Assembly (NCBI GenBank): GCA_039105265.1
Contig: JAPFFF010000009.1
Coordinates: forward strand, 806,001-870,000
DNA: 64,000 nucleotides
Source: Tritrichomonas musculus
Lineage: Eukaryota; Parabasalia; Tritrichomonadida; Tritrichomonadidae
Reading direction: 5' to 3'
The position numbers were made by a program, and so were the translations under genes. Below the pieces are notes generated by a model, which saw only the letters and a list, made by a program, of their open reading frames with translations, had not been told where the DNA came from and did no database searches. Positions 1-10,578 of this stretch are shown one piece after another (within the stretch, counting starts at the first letter, position 1; each line of letters opens with the position of its first letter).

Positions 1-1630
1 ATACTCTTCCTTTTAGGCTTTCTATTGTTGTGTTCATTTCTTGGACATCATAGCTAATCACATCTACATTGTTAGTTACCATATTTAAATCACTTCTCAT
101 GGTTGTAATATTATCAGCAGTAATGATTTTAGAACTAGTAATATTGTAATCTGTATACAAGGTAGTTGCTGCATTAGGATTGGGATACACTTCATAAAAT
201 TGTTGTCTAATAATATATTCGAAGGGGTTAGTAGTAGGGTCCCAATTAACTTCATCTATCGGGTCAACATATTCATCAAACAAATAGATTTTAATATTTC
301 GTGAGTCATTAGGGGTTGATGAAACATAACAATATTCTACCTGTTCACATGAATCTAATAGGCCATGAATAAAATACCATTTCTTATCACTCTTGGGGTC
401 AAATATTTTTCCAGTTGGTCTCATTGAGAATCTGTTTGCCTTTATTTCTCCATCTAAAGTTATATCAAGATAGAATTCTTCTACAAGATTAATATCTAAA
501 TCACTTCCTGTACCATTTGTCTTATAGCATCTTATGGCTTCAATATCATATCCATAAATATTTATTCCCCCATTACTGGTTTGATAGCCTAATCCATATT
601 TGGAAAAGTCTTCTATCTCACCCGTCTTTAGTTTTAGTTTGTTCTCTACTTTACACTTTCCACCATGTATCATATAATGTAAGAGGTTATCTATAGAATA
701 GTCATCTGGTTTTTTAATTAACATAATATTTCTTTCACTTCTCTTGATTCTAATATATGTTCCATCTTCTCCATATTCATTCTCCTTATTCAAAGCATTT
801 TTCATTTTTCCATTAATGTTTCCTTGAATATTATCTCCTACCCATTTTGTTCCATTCCATGTTAAGAACCATTTATTACCAAAACAGTATTCATTAAATT
901 TAAACTCCAAGCCTGTAGGTATATTATAATTATCATCTATGTTCCATTGTAGTAGCCAATACTTTTTATCATCCATTTGGACTTCGCTAGTTAGAGTTGG
1001 TTTGTAAAGATACAATACATCACTCTTATGTAGTTTCAATGCATTATCAGCTTTGATGATGGAACACTTGACTGTCTTCAGTGTTTGCAGTGAATCAGTT
1101 ATGTACTCATTCATGATACTCAGCTCACCATTCATCCATAGAGTATATGGATTAAAATCAAGACCACTATCAAAGGCTATATTGATGTATCCCATATTTG
1201 TGCTATTATTTATAGAACATCCATTTGCACTCTTTGTTATCATAGGAGAGTATACTTGTCCATCTTTGGCATAAATAAAGAATTCCTTAACTAAATTTCC
1301 ATTTGTGTCATATATGATATTCTTTCTCAAAACCACTTTAAAGATATTGGTTTGTGCTGTTATTTCCTTCACTTTATTCATGAAATCCTCTGGTATGTTA
1401 ACAAACTTTAGGATATGATATTGTGTAGATGACTCATATTGTATATTATTATTTTTGATATTAAATTCTGGTATACCCTCTACTTCATTAAATAAATGCC
1501 CTGTCTGTACATATCCATCCAAATCACTCAGCGTTAATAATTCACTTGCTTTCCTAGTAGCATCTCCTACCTTAAATTGTATATCACCAATGAATTTTGT
1601 GGTAGTATCTTTCACTTGCTCTGAAGTCAT
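1..1630 (-). CDS. Fibre-like virion surface protein, C-terminal part outside window
   Basis: An open frame of 543 codons starts with ATG at 1630 and runs off the left edge with no stop. It is a paralogue of the gene immediately downstream in sequence (1660-6300): both share a block with TNIFKV-LRK, a -LSIM- block and the run TTLYTDYNITSSKIITADN just before the edge. The paralogous block is the C-terminal two thirds of the neighbour, so several hundred more residues are expected. Repeat-rich, beta/coil-like composition and position among capsid genes suggest a fibre or spike protein. Function is inferred; no enzyme motif is visible. Only 29 bp separate it from the next gene. Confidence 0.7.
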   Translation of the reverse strand, partial: MTSEQVKDTTTKFIGDIQFKVGDATRKASELLTLSDLDGYVQTGHLFNEVEGIPEFNIKNNNIQYESSTQYHILKFVNIPEDFMNKVKEITAQTNIFKVVLRKNIIYDTNGNLVKEFFIYAKDGQVYSPMITKSANGCSINNSTNMGYINIAFDSGLDFNPYTLWMNGELSIMNEYITDSLQTLKTVKCSIIKADNALKLHKSDVLYLYKPTLTSEVQMDDKKYWLLQWNIDDNYNIPTGLEFKFNEYCFGNKWFLTWNGTKWVGDNIQGNINGKMKNALNKENEYGEDGTYIRIKRSERNIMLIKKPDDYSIDNLLHYMIHGGKCKVENKLKLKTGEIEDFSKYGLGYQTSNGGINIYGYDIEAIRCYKTNGTGSDLDINLVEEFYLDITLDGEIKANRFSMRPTGKIFDPKSDKKWYFIHGLLDSCEQVEYCYVSSTPNDSRNIKIYLFDEYVDPIDEVNWDPTTNPFEYIIRQQFYEVYPNPNAATTLYTDYNITSSKIITADNITTMRSDLNMVTNNVDVISYDVQEMNTTIESLKGRV

Positions 1631-1659
1631 TTAAATCTCTAAAAAAATTATTCCCTAAT

Positions 1660-4600
1660 CTACTCTATATTTGCACACTTCTTTTCCAATGCAGCAATTC
1701 TATTTGCTAATGATTCAATTATGGCATCCTTCTGTTGTAGCATCTCCTTAACCTCTGCTTTAGTCACATAAGCAGTCATATCTATATCCTCGAGTGGATT
1801 CTTATTACTTAACTTCTCTTTAATTGATTTTATTTCATGAGCTAATATGCCAATCGGTAGTTTCATCGAGTCTCTCATCCTATTGCAAATATCAATAGTA
1901 GCTGATAATGATAATACAGCTTTGTCTGGATTAATCCAGTTGTCTTTAAATTTTGTTGGGTCATCTAGTCTTTGATAATCTTTTTCACACCACTCAATGA
2001 CATTTGTTATTAAATCTGGTTCAGTTGTGGTACTTCTTGCTACTCTACTTGTTGGTAAATCTTTGGCTCGCATTAGTACTTTTAGCCAATCAGGCATTTC
2101 AGCCAAAGGGAATTCTGCGTGAATAATTTCTTCTAAATCAACAATTTGTTGAAATATATAATCACTCATAGCAATATTGCCATCTGCCATATCTAAATCA
2201 AATAATAAATCTCTCCATTGTAACCAATATTCATTTAATCTAAGGTTAGCATTACTGATTGATGGAACAACCCTCTGAATACTTCCTCCACTCTCCAATC
2301 TTATTGCATCCTCTGCAACACTCCCATAATCAACTGTAAAATCATCTAAAGAAGCATAATGAGAAACATCATTACCATTATAAATCGCTCGTGTACCAAA
2401 ATTAATTCCCATATTATCAACAATTACTCCTCCAACACCAACAATAAAACCAACTAGACTGAACAATAAGCTAATTTCCTGTCCTACTATAAGTGCATGA
2501 ACTTGGGATGATAAGTGCTTTGTTATCATCTGTTGTGCAAGCATTTCTATTTGGAGCTTATTAACATCTATTCTCAAGATATTAAAATCATATGACAAGA
2601 CATCAAAATTATTTGTCAAGACATTTACATCACTTCTCATCGTTGTAATATTGTCTGCAGTAATTATTTTTGATGATGTAATATTGTAATCAGTATAAAG
2701 TGTTGTTGCAGCATCAGGTCTTGGCGTAATTTCATAAAACTGAGATTGGATTATATAGTCAAATGGATTGGTATTTCCATTCCATTTTATCTCTTCTATG
2801 GATTCTGTCATGGCTTTCCTCAGGTATAGTTCAATATCCCTAGTTTCTGTATTTATTTTGTCTTTCCTCCAATTTATATTTAGCTTCTCAATGGTATCTT
2901 TTTCACCAATAATATCGATATAAGTGTAATCATATGCTATATAATGTCTTATTTTATAGTCTGGGTCTAATTTAAATGTTAGTCTAGTTGCAATATTAGA
3001 ATTAGGAATATACAAGTCCCAATAAAACCTTGATATTGAATGTAAATAAATAGCATTATCTAGATATTTGTTCCATTTAAGATAGACTTTTAAAGTGTCA
3101 TAGCCATCATATTTAAACTCATTTTCACAACTATGTATCTCAAAACTAACCTCAACATCTTTACCATTTTTTAGACTGCCATCTTTATATGAAATATATG
3201 TTTCAGTGCGGTCAAGATTCGCCAAACTATACATTAATCCATGTTCATTAGCTGGTATTATATCTGTGTTATTGTCATCTTTCTTTATCATAACATAACA
3301 TCCAACTGAGTTTAATTTATTCTTAGGACAGCGTTTGTTTAATTTATTAATGACTTTCTCTTTTACATGGCCACTACAATTGTACCCTTCCCATTGACCA
3401 TTCGTTGCATTCCAGATTAATGACCAATCGTTAGAAAAGGAGTAATCCTTAAAAGTAAAGTTTAATCCATCAGGTATAGTGTATGTGTTAGGTATTTTAT
3501 ATACCATTTTGTAGTAATCATGACCATCCAATGTTTCATCAGATATATTACTAGGCCTGTATAAATAAATAATATCGGATTCATGTAATTTCATCACATT
3601 TTTAGCATCGATTATATCACATTTTATTGTAGGCTCAACAGCAACCAATGAATCTTGAGGTAATAAATACATTATACTTAGCTCTCCTTTGATATATAAA
3701 TTATATGGGTCCAAATTAACCCTTTCCTCATAAGCAATAAATATTTTATTTGTGGCCTCATGAAAATAACTCAAACGAGTTTCATCATGTTCTGTATTAT
3801 GCATGAGAATTGGATTGTATATTTTTCCATCATGAACATAAATATAGAACTCATTTATAATATCTCCTTCGGCATTCTTTATTATTGTCTTTCGTAATAT
3901 TACTTTAAATATATTAGTTCGTTCTGTTGTATTGGAGATTTTTTTCTGTATATCATCAGTATTACCTATCACTAACATCTTGAAGTCACGGTCAAATAAT
4001 TGGAATGTATCTATACTGAGTTTATCATTGGTGAGAGTATAAACAGGATATCCAGGTTCATGAGAGAAATCAGTAGTAACAATACCTCCACTTGGTACAG
4101 AATCACAAAGAATTTTACCATTGACTTCTAGATCTCCTTTAATAATATATTTACCAAGTACTGGTTTAGTTTCATCTAATGTTGGAATATCATCACAGAT
4201 ATCAACACCATAACATTCCAATACTTTTTCAAATGAAAGTGCATTATTGACAAAATCTGGTAAAGCAATTGATGTTCCAGTAGATTTATCGTTTGAAAAC
4301 AGTGCTAATGGTGAAGCTGGATTATTTTCATTCTCTAGAATTGGCTTCCATATCCATTGTTTTCTTTCTTCATTCCACTCTATTTTTCCAAAGAGATGTA
4401 ATAATGAATTTCTTATTTCAACGATATCTATCATTTCACGGCTATGTATTGTACGCCATCCATCAACTCCATCAAAATGTTGCGTCATTATCACCCATTC
4501 TTCATGTTCAACATCCCATATGAAATTGTCTGGTGGGTTTAAAATGGAATCTGTTCTCCAATTATCTAGAAAATCTTGGCCATGTTCTTGCCATTGTGTA

Positions 4601-6300
4601 TCCATGATATTCCATGCAAACAATGGACCAAAGGCTTCTTGATTATTTCTAATCCTATTTGGTATATAAATCGATTCATTCTCTGTATAGTGATCATAAT
4701 ATGAATACCATTGCCACTCTTGATATCTGTCGCTCCATCGTAAATAACCATTTTCATCATTCTCATATATCTTCAGAAGATTATACGCAATGTATTCACT
4801 ATCCATTTCATATCTCCATGTTGGTGAAATATTATCATGAACATTATCAATCATCACCCATTCTCCATGCACTAAATCCCAAATATAATTTATTGGAACA
4901 CTAGCTTGTCTGTTTTCTCTCCATCCTTCAGGTCTATCAAACTCATCTATTATTTCTTCCCATTCTTTCCATAACACATTCCATACGTAATTATCATCAT
5001 GATGTTTTCCACGGTCCGAACTTCTATCTTGTACATCAACTTTTTGTTTCTCTTTATCTTGTTCAAGGACCTGTTTTGCTATTTCTGGTATTGCATCTCG
5101 ATATAAAATCGTTTGAGTAAATACATCTTGAGTAGACTCAACTGCTCTGTCTACGAAGAGACGATTTTGATTGTTTTGTAAATCTCGGATATGATTTTCT
5201 AAGTGATCTCTCATCTGTAGTATGCGATTTATATCTTCTCCTCCAGCGCCTTGATTGCATTTACAGGATTTAATTTTGAGGACATAATCATGTAAATCAT
5301 TATGAGCTTGCGTTAAATTGTTTAAGCTTGAGTACACATTATTTAAGTATTCTCCAAGTGTGATAGTTTCAGATGTACCGTCATCTTCAACAATAGTTAT
5401 TCGTAAACTATCAGCATCTTTTCTGGTTTTAATATAGTTGACTCCTTTCTTTATCATTACTTCAACCAAGTATTGTGCTAGGAAAGCACCCATAAATAGT
5501 TTAATATTTGCATAATTATCTTTTTGGTTTTGCATGTATATATCAATAAACTCACCAGGGCTGCTTACCTCCACTAACTGGTCTGCTTTAACTTCAACAT
5601 TACTATTTTTATATCTGTATCCTATTGTCTTGAGCGTATTGTCCTGAAGATTATAATGATATTGTTTTGTCCCATTTATAAACTTTATCCAGTTTGTTTT
5701 GTTAAATGTATCATATAATAATCTTGTGGTATTTTGATTATTCTTTTCATTCTTAATGATATTCTTCAATATACTAGCTAGATTATGAAACGGAAGGTGT
5801 TGGAATTCATCTGTTGGAGTTTGAACATACTTTATAACATCACATTGCCCTTTATCTTCATCTAATACTACTTGCTCATAACCATCTGCTGCACACATCA
5901 ATTCATTATACATTTCATGAATGGCCTCACAAGTTTTTGATTCCCCTTCGATAATGTCATTAAATGTATTAACACAAAATTCTTCTTTGATCAGCTCTCT
6001 GTTGGATTCCTCTAATATACTTTTCTTCATTGGGGCTCGATATTCAAGTATTTGTGTAGATTTTTCAGTTATTGGAATGTCACCGAATCCTTCAAGACTG
6101 CCTCCATTTTCTATGTAACCGTTAACTACTCGGGCGTCTACTTCACTCTTATTATACAGACAATTGAACTTTGGATATACATTAGGTTTATCTTCTTGAA
6201 TGATATTTATTTTTTCATCTTCTCCTACACCTATTTCGAAACCATTTGCTTTAAGTTTTGTTGCCACCTTGCTCTTTGCTGAATATAGTGTCAAAGACAT
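1660..6300 (-). CDS. Giant fibre/spike-like protein, 1546 aa
   Basis: No catalytic motif is visible. The protein is modular. Around residues 437-605 a Trp-rich motif of the form aromatic-x-W-[DN]-x(5)-[EQ]-W-x recurs four times. A middle beta-rich part (about 690-1230) is shared with the partial gene at 1-1630. A hydrophobic, Gly-rich stretch lies near residues 1265-1300. The C-terminus has a segment resembling an intramolecular-chaperone tail (LPIGILAHEIKSIKEKL) and ends in a short coiled coil closing with Cys. Tandem paralogues, large size and place in a Maverick suggest a capsid fibre or host-attachment protein (inference). It is divergently transcribed from the 6320 gene with only 19 bp between the two start codons. 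Confidence 0.72.
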   Translation of the reverse strand: MSLTLYSAKSKVATKLKANGFEIGVGEDEKINIIQEDKPNVYPKFNCLYNKSEVDARVVNGYIENGGSLEGFGDIPITEKSTQILEYRAPMKKSILEESNRELIKEEFCVNTFNDIIEGESKTCEAIHEMYNELMCAADGYEQVVLDEDKGQCDVIKYVQTPTDEFQHLPFHNLASILKNIIKNEKNNQNTTRLLYDTFNKTNWIKFINGTKQYHYNLQDNTLKTIGYRYKNSNVEVKADQLVEVSSPGEFIDIYMQNQKDNYANIKLFMGAFLAQYLVEVMIKKGVNYIKTRKDADSLRITIVEDDGTSETITLGEYLNNVYSSLNNLTQAHNDLHDYVLKIKSCKCNQGAGGEDINRILQMRDHLENHIRDLQNNQNRLFVDRAVESTQDVFTQTILYRDAIPEIAKQVLEQDKEKQKVDVQDRSSDRGKHHDDNYVWNVLWKEWEEIIDEFDRPEGWRENRQASVPINYIWDLVHGEWVMIDNVHDNISPTWRYEMDSEYIAYNLLKIYENDENGYLRWSDRYQEWQWYSYYDHYTENESIYIPNRIRNNQEAFGPLFAWNIMDTQWQEHGQDFLDNWRTDSILNPPDNFIWDVEHEEWVIMTQHFDGVDGWRTIHSREMIDIVEIRNSLLHLFGKIEWNEERKQWIWKPILENENNPASPLALFSNDKSTGTSIALPDFVNNALSFEKVLECYGVDICDDIPTLDETKPVLGKYIIKGDLEVNGKILCDSVPSGGIVTTDFSHEPGYPVYTLTNDKLSIDTFQLFDRDFKMLVIGNTDDIQKKISNTTERTNIFKVILRKTIIKNAEGDIINEFYIYVHDGKIYNPILMHNTEHDETRLSYFHEATNKIFIAYEERVNLDPYNLYIKGELSIMYLLPQDSLVAVEPTIKCDIIDAKNVMKLHESDIIYLYRPSNISDETLDGHDYYKMVYKIPNTYTIPDGLNFTFKDYSFSNDWSLIWNATNGQWEGYNCSGHVKEKVINKLNKRCPKNKLNSVGCYVMIKKDDNNTDIIPANEHGLMYSLANLDRTETYISYKDGSLKNGKDVEVSFEIHSCENEFKYDGYDTLKVYLKWNKYLDNAIYLHSISRFYWDLYIPNSNIATRLTFKLDPDYKIRHYIAYDYTYIDIIGEKDTIEKLNINWRKDKINTETRDIELYLRKAMTESIEEIKWNGNTNPFDYIIQSQFYEITPRPDAATTLYTDYNITSSKIITADNITTMRSDVNVLTNNFDVLSYDFNILRIDVNKLQIEMLAQQMITKHLSSQVHALIVGQEISLLFSLVGFIVGVGGVIVDNMGINFGTRAIYNGNDVSHYASLDDFTVDYGSVAEDAIRLESGGSIQRVVPSISNANLRLNEYWLQWRDLLFDLDMADGNIAMSDYIFQQIVDLEEIIHAEFPLAEMPDWLKVLMRAKDLPTSRVARSTTTEPDLITNVIEWCEKDYQRLDDPTKFKDNWINPDKAVLSLSATIDICNRMRDSMKLPIGILAHEIKSIKEKLSNKNPLEDIDMTAYVTKAEVKEMLQQKDAIIESLANRIAALEKKCANIE

Positions 6301-6319
6301 TTTTCTTTGAAAATAAATT

Positions 6320-7054
6320 ATGTTGTATTCGGTTCAGAGCCAACCAGGTAATTACAATACTGTAAGACTTAATATTGATATACCATGGAAATGCCCATAC
6401 GTGAAGTATTATGTTTCATCTATTAACACCAAGGCAAACATATTAATGACAACGGATGATGATTATTTAATATTTGAGTCATCACTCGGAGAAGTAAAAA
6501 TAGAATTTGATGAAATGTATGCTTACTCCTTTAACTACTTAGTCAAATGCCTAAATGCAAATCAGACTGTAATCGAGTTCAAGAATATCAATAATAGAAC
6601 CATTTCACTAAAACCAGTCCAAAATGTAACTTTCAAGGAAGGTAGTCATAGAGCGAAATTGATTACTGGTTTGTTCAATACTAAACCAGGGCATATATTT
6701 CCAAATGGAGTTGAGTGCGAGGTACCTGATCTACCTATACTTGATTTTGCCAATAAGTTGTATTTAGTTTCATTGCAGGGGGTAGCAACTCATTCATCAA
6801 TTGGAGACCAAGAATATACCCCAAGCATCCTTGCAAACATTGACACATTGATAATGGATCAAGAGGCAATGATAGTTAACTATGACATGACTAAGCCAAT
6901 AAAAATAAAAGTTAATACGGATTCATTAAAATATTTGGAAATGAGATTAGTCGATTTCATGTTTCAACCAGTAATATTAAAATCTCCTCTCTTCATTACC
7001 TTAAAAATAAAACCAAGCCAAGAGGCTGATATATATGACATCCTTACTAAATGA
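6320..7054 (+). CDS. Putative minor capsid (penton-like, single jelly-roll) protein, 244 aa
   Basis: The protein is beta-strand rich and has no enzyme motif. Its end, from about residue 205, reads LKYLEMRLVDFMFQPV followed by a short strand; this resembles the last strands of Polinton minor capsid proteins, where a motif like (L)D-x-x-x-x-P/I-V precedes a final strand. It is transcribed away from the giant fibre gene, sharing a 19-bp divergent promoter region, and its stop overlaps the stop of the convergent 7370-7047 gene by 8 bp. The assignment rests on pattern and context only; an HHpred-type profile search would decide. The 18595-19947 gene is a second candidate for this role. Confidence 0.5.
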   Translation: MLYSVQSQPGNYNTVRLNIDIPWKCPYVKYYVSSINTKANILMTTDDDYLIFESSLGEVKIEFDEMYAYSFNYLVKCLNANQTVIEFKNINNRTISLKPVQNVTFKEGSHRAKLITGLFNTKPGHIFPNGVECEVPDLPILDFANKLYLVSLQGVATHSSIGDQEYTPSILANIDTLIMDQEAMIVNYDMTKPIKIKVNTDSLKYLEMRLVDFMFQPVILKSPLFITLKIKPSQEADIYDILTK

Positions 7055-7370
7055 TAGCTCTGGGACAATGATATTGGATATAAGTCCTAATAATATATAT
7101 CATTTCATTCACATTCCCAACAAAGTACTCATTTCCTATAAATGCTGTTCCATCTCTTGTTGTTGCTCTCTTATAATTTTCTTCAAATATTGTTATTAAT
7201 TCTTTTTCCACTTTTACTGAATCACTTACTGCTTCAATTATATATACTTCGCTGTCTTTTGGATATTGTCCCATTCTTGTTGCAATCTTATTTGTTCTAC
7301 CAATTTTGTATACAGGTTGATTAGAATAAGAAAATTCCCTTTCACGAATCAAATATATGTATTCTACCAT
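7047..7370 (-). CDS. T5orf172 / MUG113-type GIY-YIG-like nuclease domain protein, 107 aa
   Basis: The N-terminus reads YIYLIREREF, followed by VYKIGRTN and an Arg (residue about 32), then QYPKDSEVY, an Ala-Val-x-D-S-x-x-V-E-K-E-L block, and near the end GNEYFVG. This is the layout of the T5orf172/MUG113 branch of the GIY-YIG nuclease superfamily: YL-x-K/R, KIG-x-[ST]-x-x-x-x-R, a Glu in the following helix, and [G/N]-x-E-[WY]-F. The length fits a single-domain protein. Such genes are common as solitary genes in large DNA viruses. The exact role (endonuclease or recombination) is not known here. It is convergent with the preceding gene, with overlapping stops. Confidence 0.78.
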   Translation of the reverse strand: MVEYIYLIREREFSYSNQPVYKIGRTNKIATRMGQYPKDSEVYIIEAVSDSVKVEKELITIFEENYKRATTRDGTAFIGNEYFVGNVNEMIYIIRTYIQYHCPRAII

Positions 7371-7425
7371 TTTAGGGTTAATAAATATTTAGCGTGATAT
7401 TTTTTTATTTCTTATTTACACTTAA

Positions 7426-10400
7426 ATGACATACCTCTTTGATATATCAGTTGACCTCTATTCGACTGCAAGAACGGAAGCAAGAAAAGAGTATAAGCAA
7501 AGGGTGAAAGACGTAAGAGACAAACGAAAGTTCAAGAAATATTTGAAAGAATTCATGACCAAGGCTAAGAAAGAAATATCATTTGACATAGATATAGGTG
7601 ATGATGAAGATAAGAGACTTGCTTTCACTGAAACATTAAGACAATTACACAAAGAGAATAAGAAGAATATAGTAGTAAAAAGCGAATCATTAGGTGGTGA
7701 GGAATACAAATGGTTTACACTTTCCAAGGCACGAAGATTAGATTCAACAATAGGACATATATCAGGGACAATAGACTTGAATGATGACTGTTCAGACAAT
7801 AATCCTTGGGTTGGCAATGTATTCATCCCTGCAAAATACCAGTTGCTCTTCATTAAAAATAGAAAGAGAGGCAAGCAAACATCATTCACTATTAATAAAG
7901 AAGATAATAAAGGTAAGTTGTATGAAGAAGAAGTTGAAGTCGACGAAGATTATCGCGATAATCCAGAAGGTGGATTCTTCCCTTATATTAATCTTTCTGA
8001 TTTAGACTTATCACAGTACCAAATATTCAAGACAGTTGATAAGAAGAACTATAAAGACAATTGTTTGGTATATGCTTGCATTCAGTCTGGAGTATTCACT
8101 GATGAGGAAATTAATTATTTACGCTTTATGGTCAAGACTAGGTTAATCCCCAATAACTTGATATACGATATAGCCAAGCAGTTTAAATGCCATTTTGTTG
8201 TAAGAAGGATTAATGAGGGAAAAGATGTAGTAAACCAACAAGAAATAAAAATAGATACAAGAAAGAGACCATGGGCCAAAGAGTTTGACCGAATTGTTGA
8301 CTTATTACTGTACAAGAACCATTACATGATATATAAACCCCTAAATGGTGTTAAACCTATGGCAATATTTCGCAAGCTATTTAAAGAAGGAAAGTTCAGA
8401 GAAATAAAGTCCTGTGAAATGAATATCTTAGCAACGAATGAATACAACTCTCACTTAGCGGATTATACAGACCTTGAATATGATCCTGAATTGTGCTGTA
8501 AACTAATAGATTCATCAGAGACGAAAAAGGAGAGAGAGTGGAGTAGGATTTATTATTCTGATTTTGAAACTAATACCACTGTATCACCCCATATGCCTTA
8601 TCTAAATATTACTGTGTACAGGACCAAAGAGTTAATTCATAAAATGATATTTGATGGAACCAATATCGCTGACAGATTACTAAAGTCATTGGAGAACAAT
8701 TCTCTCATTTACTTCCATAACCTTAAATATGATGCTTGTTTCTTTATAAATACTCCTGGATGGGATGTACAAATAACAGAGAGAAGTGGAACGATTCTGC
8801 AAATAGTCATGACAAAGTATAAACCTAACAAGAGATTAACTTTCCGCAATAGCTACTCTATCATCCCTGCTGCATTAGCTTCATTTGGTAAGATGTTTCA
8901 GTTACCAGTTCATAAAGAGGTAATGGCATATAAAATATATACTGAAAGGAACATAAATAGGAAAACTGTCTCTGCGCTTGAATTTCAACTACAGTATTAC
9001 ATGGAGAACCAAGACAAGAAACCATTGACACAGATAAAACAAGACTGGAAGCAATTAATAGATAATGCAAAAGCTTGTGGTGCATATGTTGGAGGAGCTA
9101 TTGATATTATGAAGTATGCTATCTATTATTGCAAACTGGATTGTATAGTATTAATGAAGGGAGTAGAGAAATTTAATAGAGATCTGGTAGAAGTATTTAA
9201 GCAGACGAAGACAAAGATGCTTGATGTCCATAACTTTATATCCATTAGCTCTATTGGCTACTATTATGCATATAAATTTGGTTGCTTTGATGGGTGTTAT
9301 CAACTTAGTGGTAAACCACAAAACTTCATTCAGAGATGCGTTAGTGGAGGTAGAACAATGACAGCTAATAATGAAAAGCAATATATAGAGGAAAGGATAC
9401 AAGATTTTGATGCAGTCAGTTTATATCCTAGTGCAATGAGTATTATGTCTGGTGTACCTAAAGGAGTGCCAGAAGTAATTCGCCTGGAGGCCTCAGGTAC
9501 TAATCGTGCGGGCCCATCGGATATGTTTACGAAAGAATTATTAGATTTTGATCAGTTCTTCATTGAAATCAATATCAAGAAGATCAAGTGCAAGGCTGAC
9601 AAACCATATAAATTTGGTCAAATATTTAGTAGGAATGATCAAGGGTCAAAAATATTTAACAACAATCCTATCAACAATTATTACATAGACAAGAGAGCTT
9701 TTATGGACTTGATGGAGTTTTATGATTTCGATTATGAGTTTATTAGAGGATATTACTTTGACAAAGGATTCAACAACAAGATTAATGTATTTATAGAGAA
9801 ATTGTTCAATCTAAGAAGGAGATACCAAGATGCTAACAATCCATTGCAACAAACCATTAAACTACTTCTTAATTCCATTTACGGAAAATCTATCCTAAAG
9901 GCAACAACAACTGAAACTAAATGCATACCAAAAGATAAAGCCATTAAATATATATGGAAGAACTATAATTACATAACAGAGGTGATAGAGAACAAGTCAA
10001 TTGATAATGTATATGTTAAGAAGGTTAAACCAATAAACAGTCATTTTAATTTACCTCATTTTGGTGCTAGTGTCTTGTCATGGAGCAAACATTTAATGAA
10101 TAGGGTAATGAGTACAGCTGAGCAAAATGGAATAGACATCTACTATACTGATACAGATAGTGTACACGTTAGAGAAATAGATGTACCAAGGATAGCTGAG
10201 GTGTTCAAGAAAAAATATGGGAAGGAGTTGATTGGTAAGAAGATGACACAGTTTCATTGTGACTTTGATTCGTTTAATGGTGCTGTTGGTAGTGTTCATT
10301 CAAGGAAATTAATAGCATTAGGAAAGAAAAGTTACTTAGATATTCTAGTTGATGAAAAAGGTAATGAAGGCTATCACATTAGATTAAAAGGCTTGCCCAG

Positions 10401-10578
10401 ACAATGTATATTAAACAAGTGTAAACGAATGGGTATTACAGTAGAGGAGTTATATGAAAGGATGTATCACGGGGAGGAAATAACATTTAATTTATTAGAT
10501 GGTGCTAACTGTTTTAGGAAATCATCTTCTTACCAACAAATTAATATTCCTGTATTTGAACGAAGAATCAAATTCTAA
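7426..10578 (+). CDS. polB: Protein-primed family B DNA polymerase (MavA PolB), 1050 aa
   Basis: This enzyme replicates the element. Visible motifs: Exo I DFET near residue 380, Exo II FHNLKYDA near 432, Exo III YCKLDC near 569, polymerase motif A DAVSLYPSAM near 662, motif B LLLNSIYGKS near 815 and motif C YTDTDS near 908; all catalytic acids are present. The N-terminal 370 residues contain FFPY...DLSQYQIF, then NCLVYA near 212 and a later YKNHYM. This Cys/His pair looks like an OTU/papain-type cysteine-protease-like module and is shared with the mini-Maverick gene at 22719. The ATG at 7426 follows a T-rich tract. The gene is convergent with 10970-10689, with a hairpin between them. Confidence 0.95.
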   Translation: MTYLFDISVDLYSTARTEARKEYKQRVKDVRDKRKFKKYLKEFMTKAKKEISFDIDIGDDEDKRLAFTETLRQLHKENKKNIVVKSESLGGEEYKWFTLSKARRLDSTIGHISGTIDLNDDCSDNNPWVGNVFIPAKYQLLFIKNRKRGKQTSFTINKEDNKGKLYEEEVEVDEDYRDNPEGGFFPYINLSDLDLSQYQIFKTVDKKNYKDNCLVYACIQSGVFTDEEINYLRFMVKTRLIPNNLIYDIAKQFKCHFVVRRINEGKDVVNQQEIKIDTRKRPWAKEFDRIVDLLLYKNHYMIYKPLNGVKPMAIFRKLFKEGKFREIKSCEMNILATNEYNSHLADYTDLEYDPELCCKLIDSSETKKEREWSRIYYSDFETNTTVSPHMPYLNITVYRTKELIHKMIFDGTNIADRLLKSLENNSLIYFHNLKYDACFFINTPGWDVQITERSGTILQIVMTKYKPNKRLTFRNSYSIIPAALASFGKMFQLPVHKEVMAYKIYTERNINRKTVSALEFQLQYYMENQDKKPLTQIKQDWKQLIDNAKACGAYVGGAIDIMKYAIYYCKLDCIVLMKGVEKFNRDLVEVFKQTKTKMLDVHNFISISSIGYYYAYKFGCFDGCYQLSGKPQNFIQRCVSGGRTMTANNEKQYIEERIQDFDAVSLYPSAMSIMSGVPKGVPEVIRLEASGTNRAGPSDMFTKELLDFDQFFIEINIKKIKCKADKPYKFGQIFSRNDQGSKIFNNNPINNYYIDKRAFMDLMEFYDFDYEFIRGYYFDKGFNNKINVFIEKLFNLRRRYQDANNPLQQTIKLLLNSIYGKSILKATTTETKCIPKDKAIKYIWKNYNYITEVIENKSIDNVYVKKVKPINSHFNLPHFGASVLSWSKHLMNRVMSTAEQNGIDIYYTDTDSVHVREIDVPRIAEVFKKKYGKELIGKKMTQFHCDFDSFNGAVGSVHSRKLIALGKKSYLDILVDEKGNEGYHIRLKGLPRQCILNKCKRMGITVEELYERMYHGEEITFNLLDGANCFRKSSSYQQINIPVFERRIKF

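Noticed and set aside
7458-7889. Minus-strand frame inside PolB
   Set aside because: It is a shadow of the polymerase gene with no motif or context support; the same applies to other antisense frames in the large genes.
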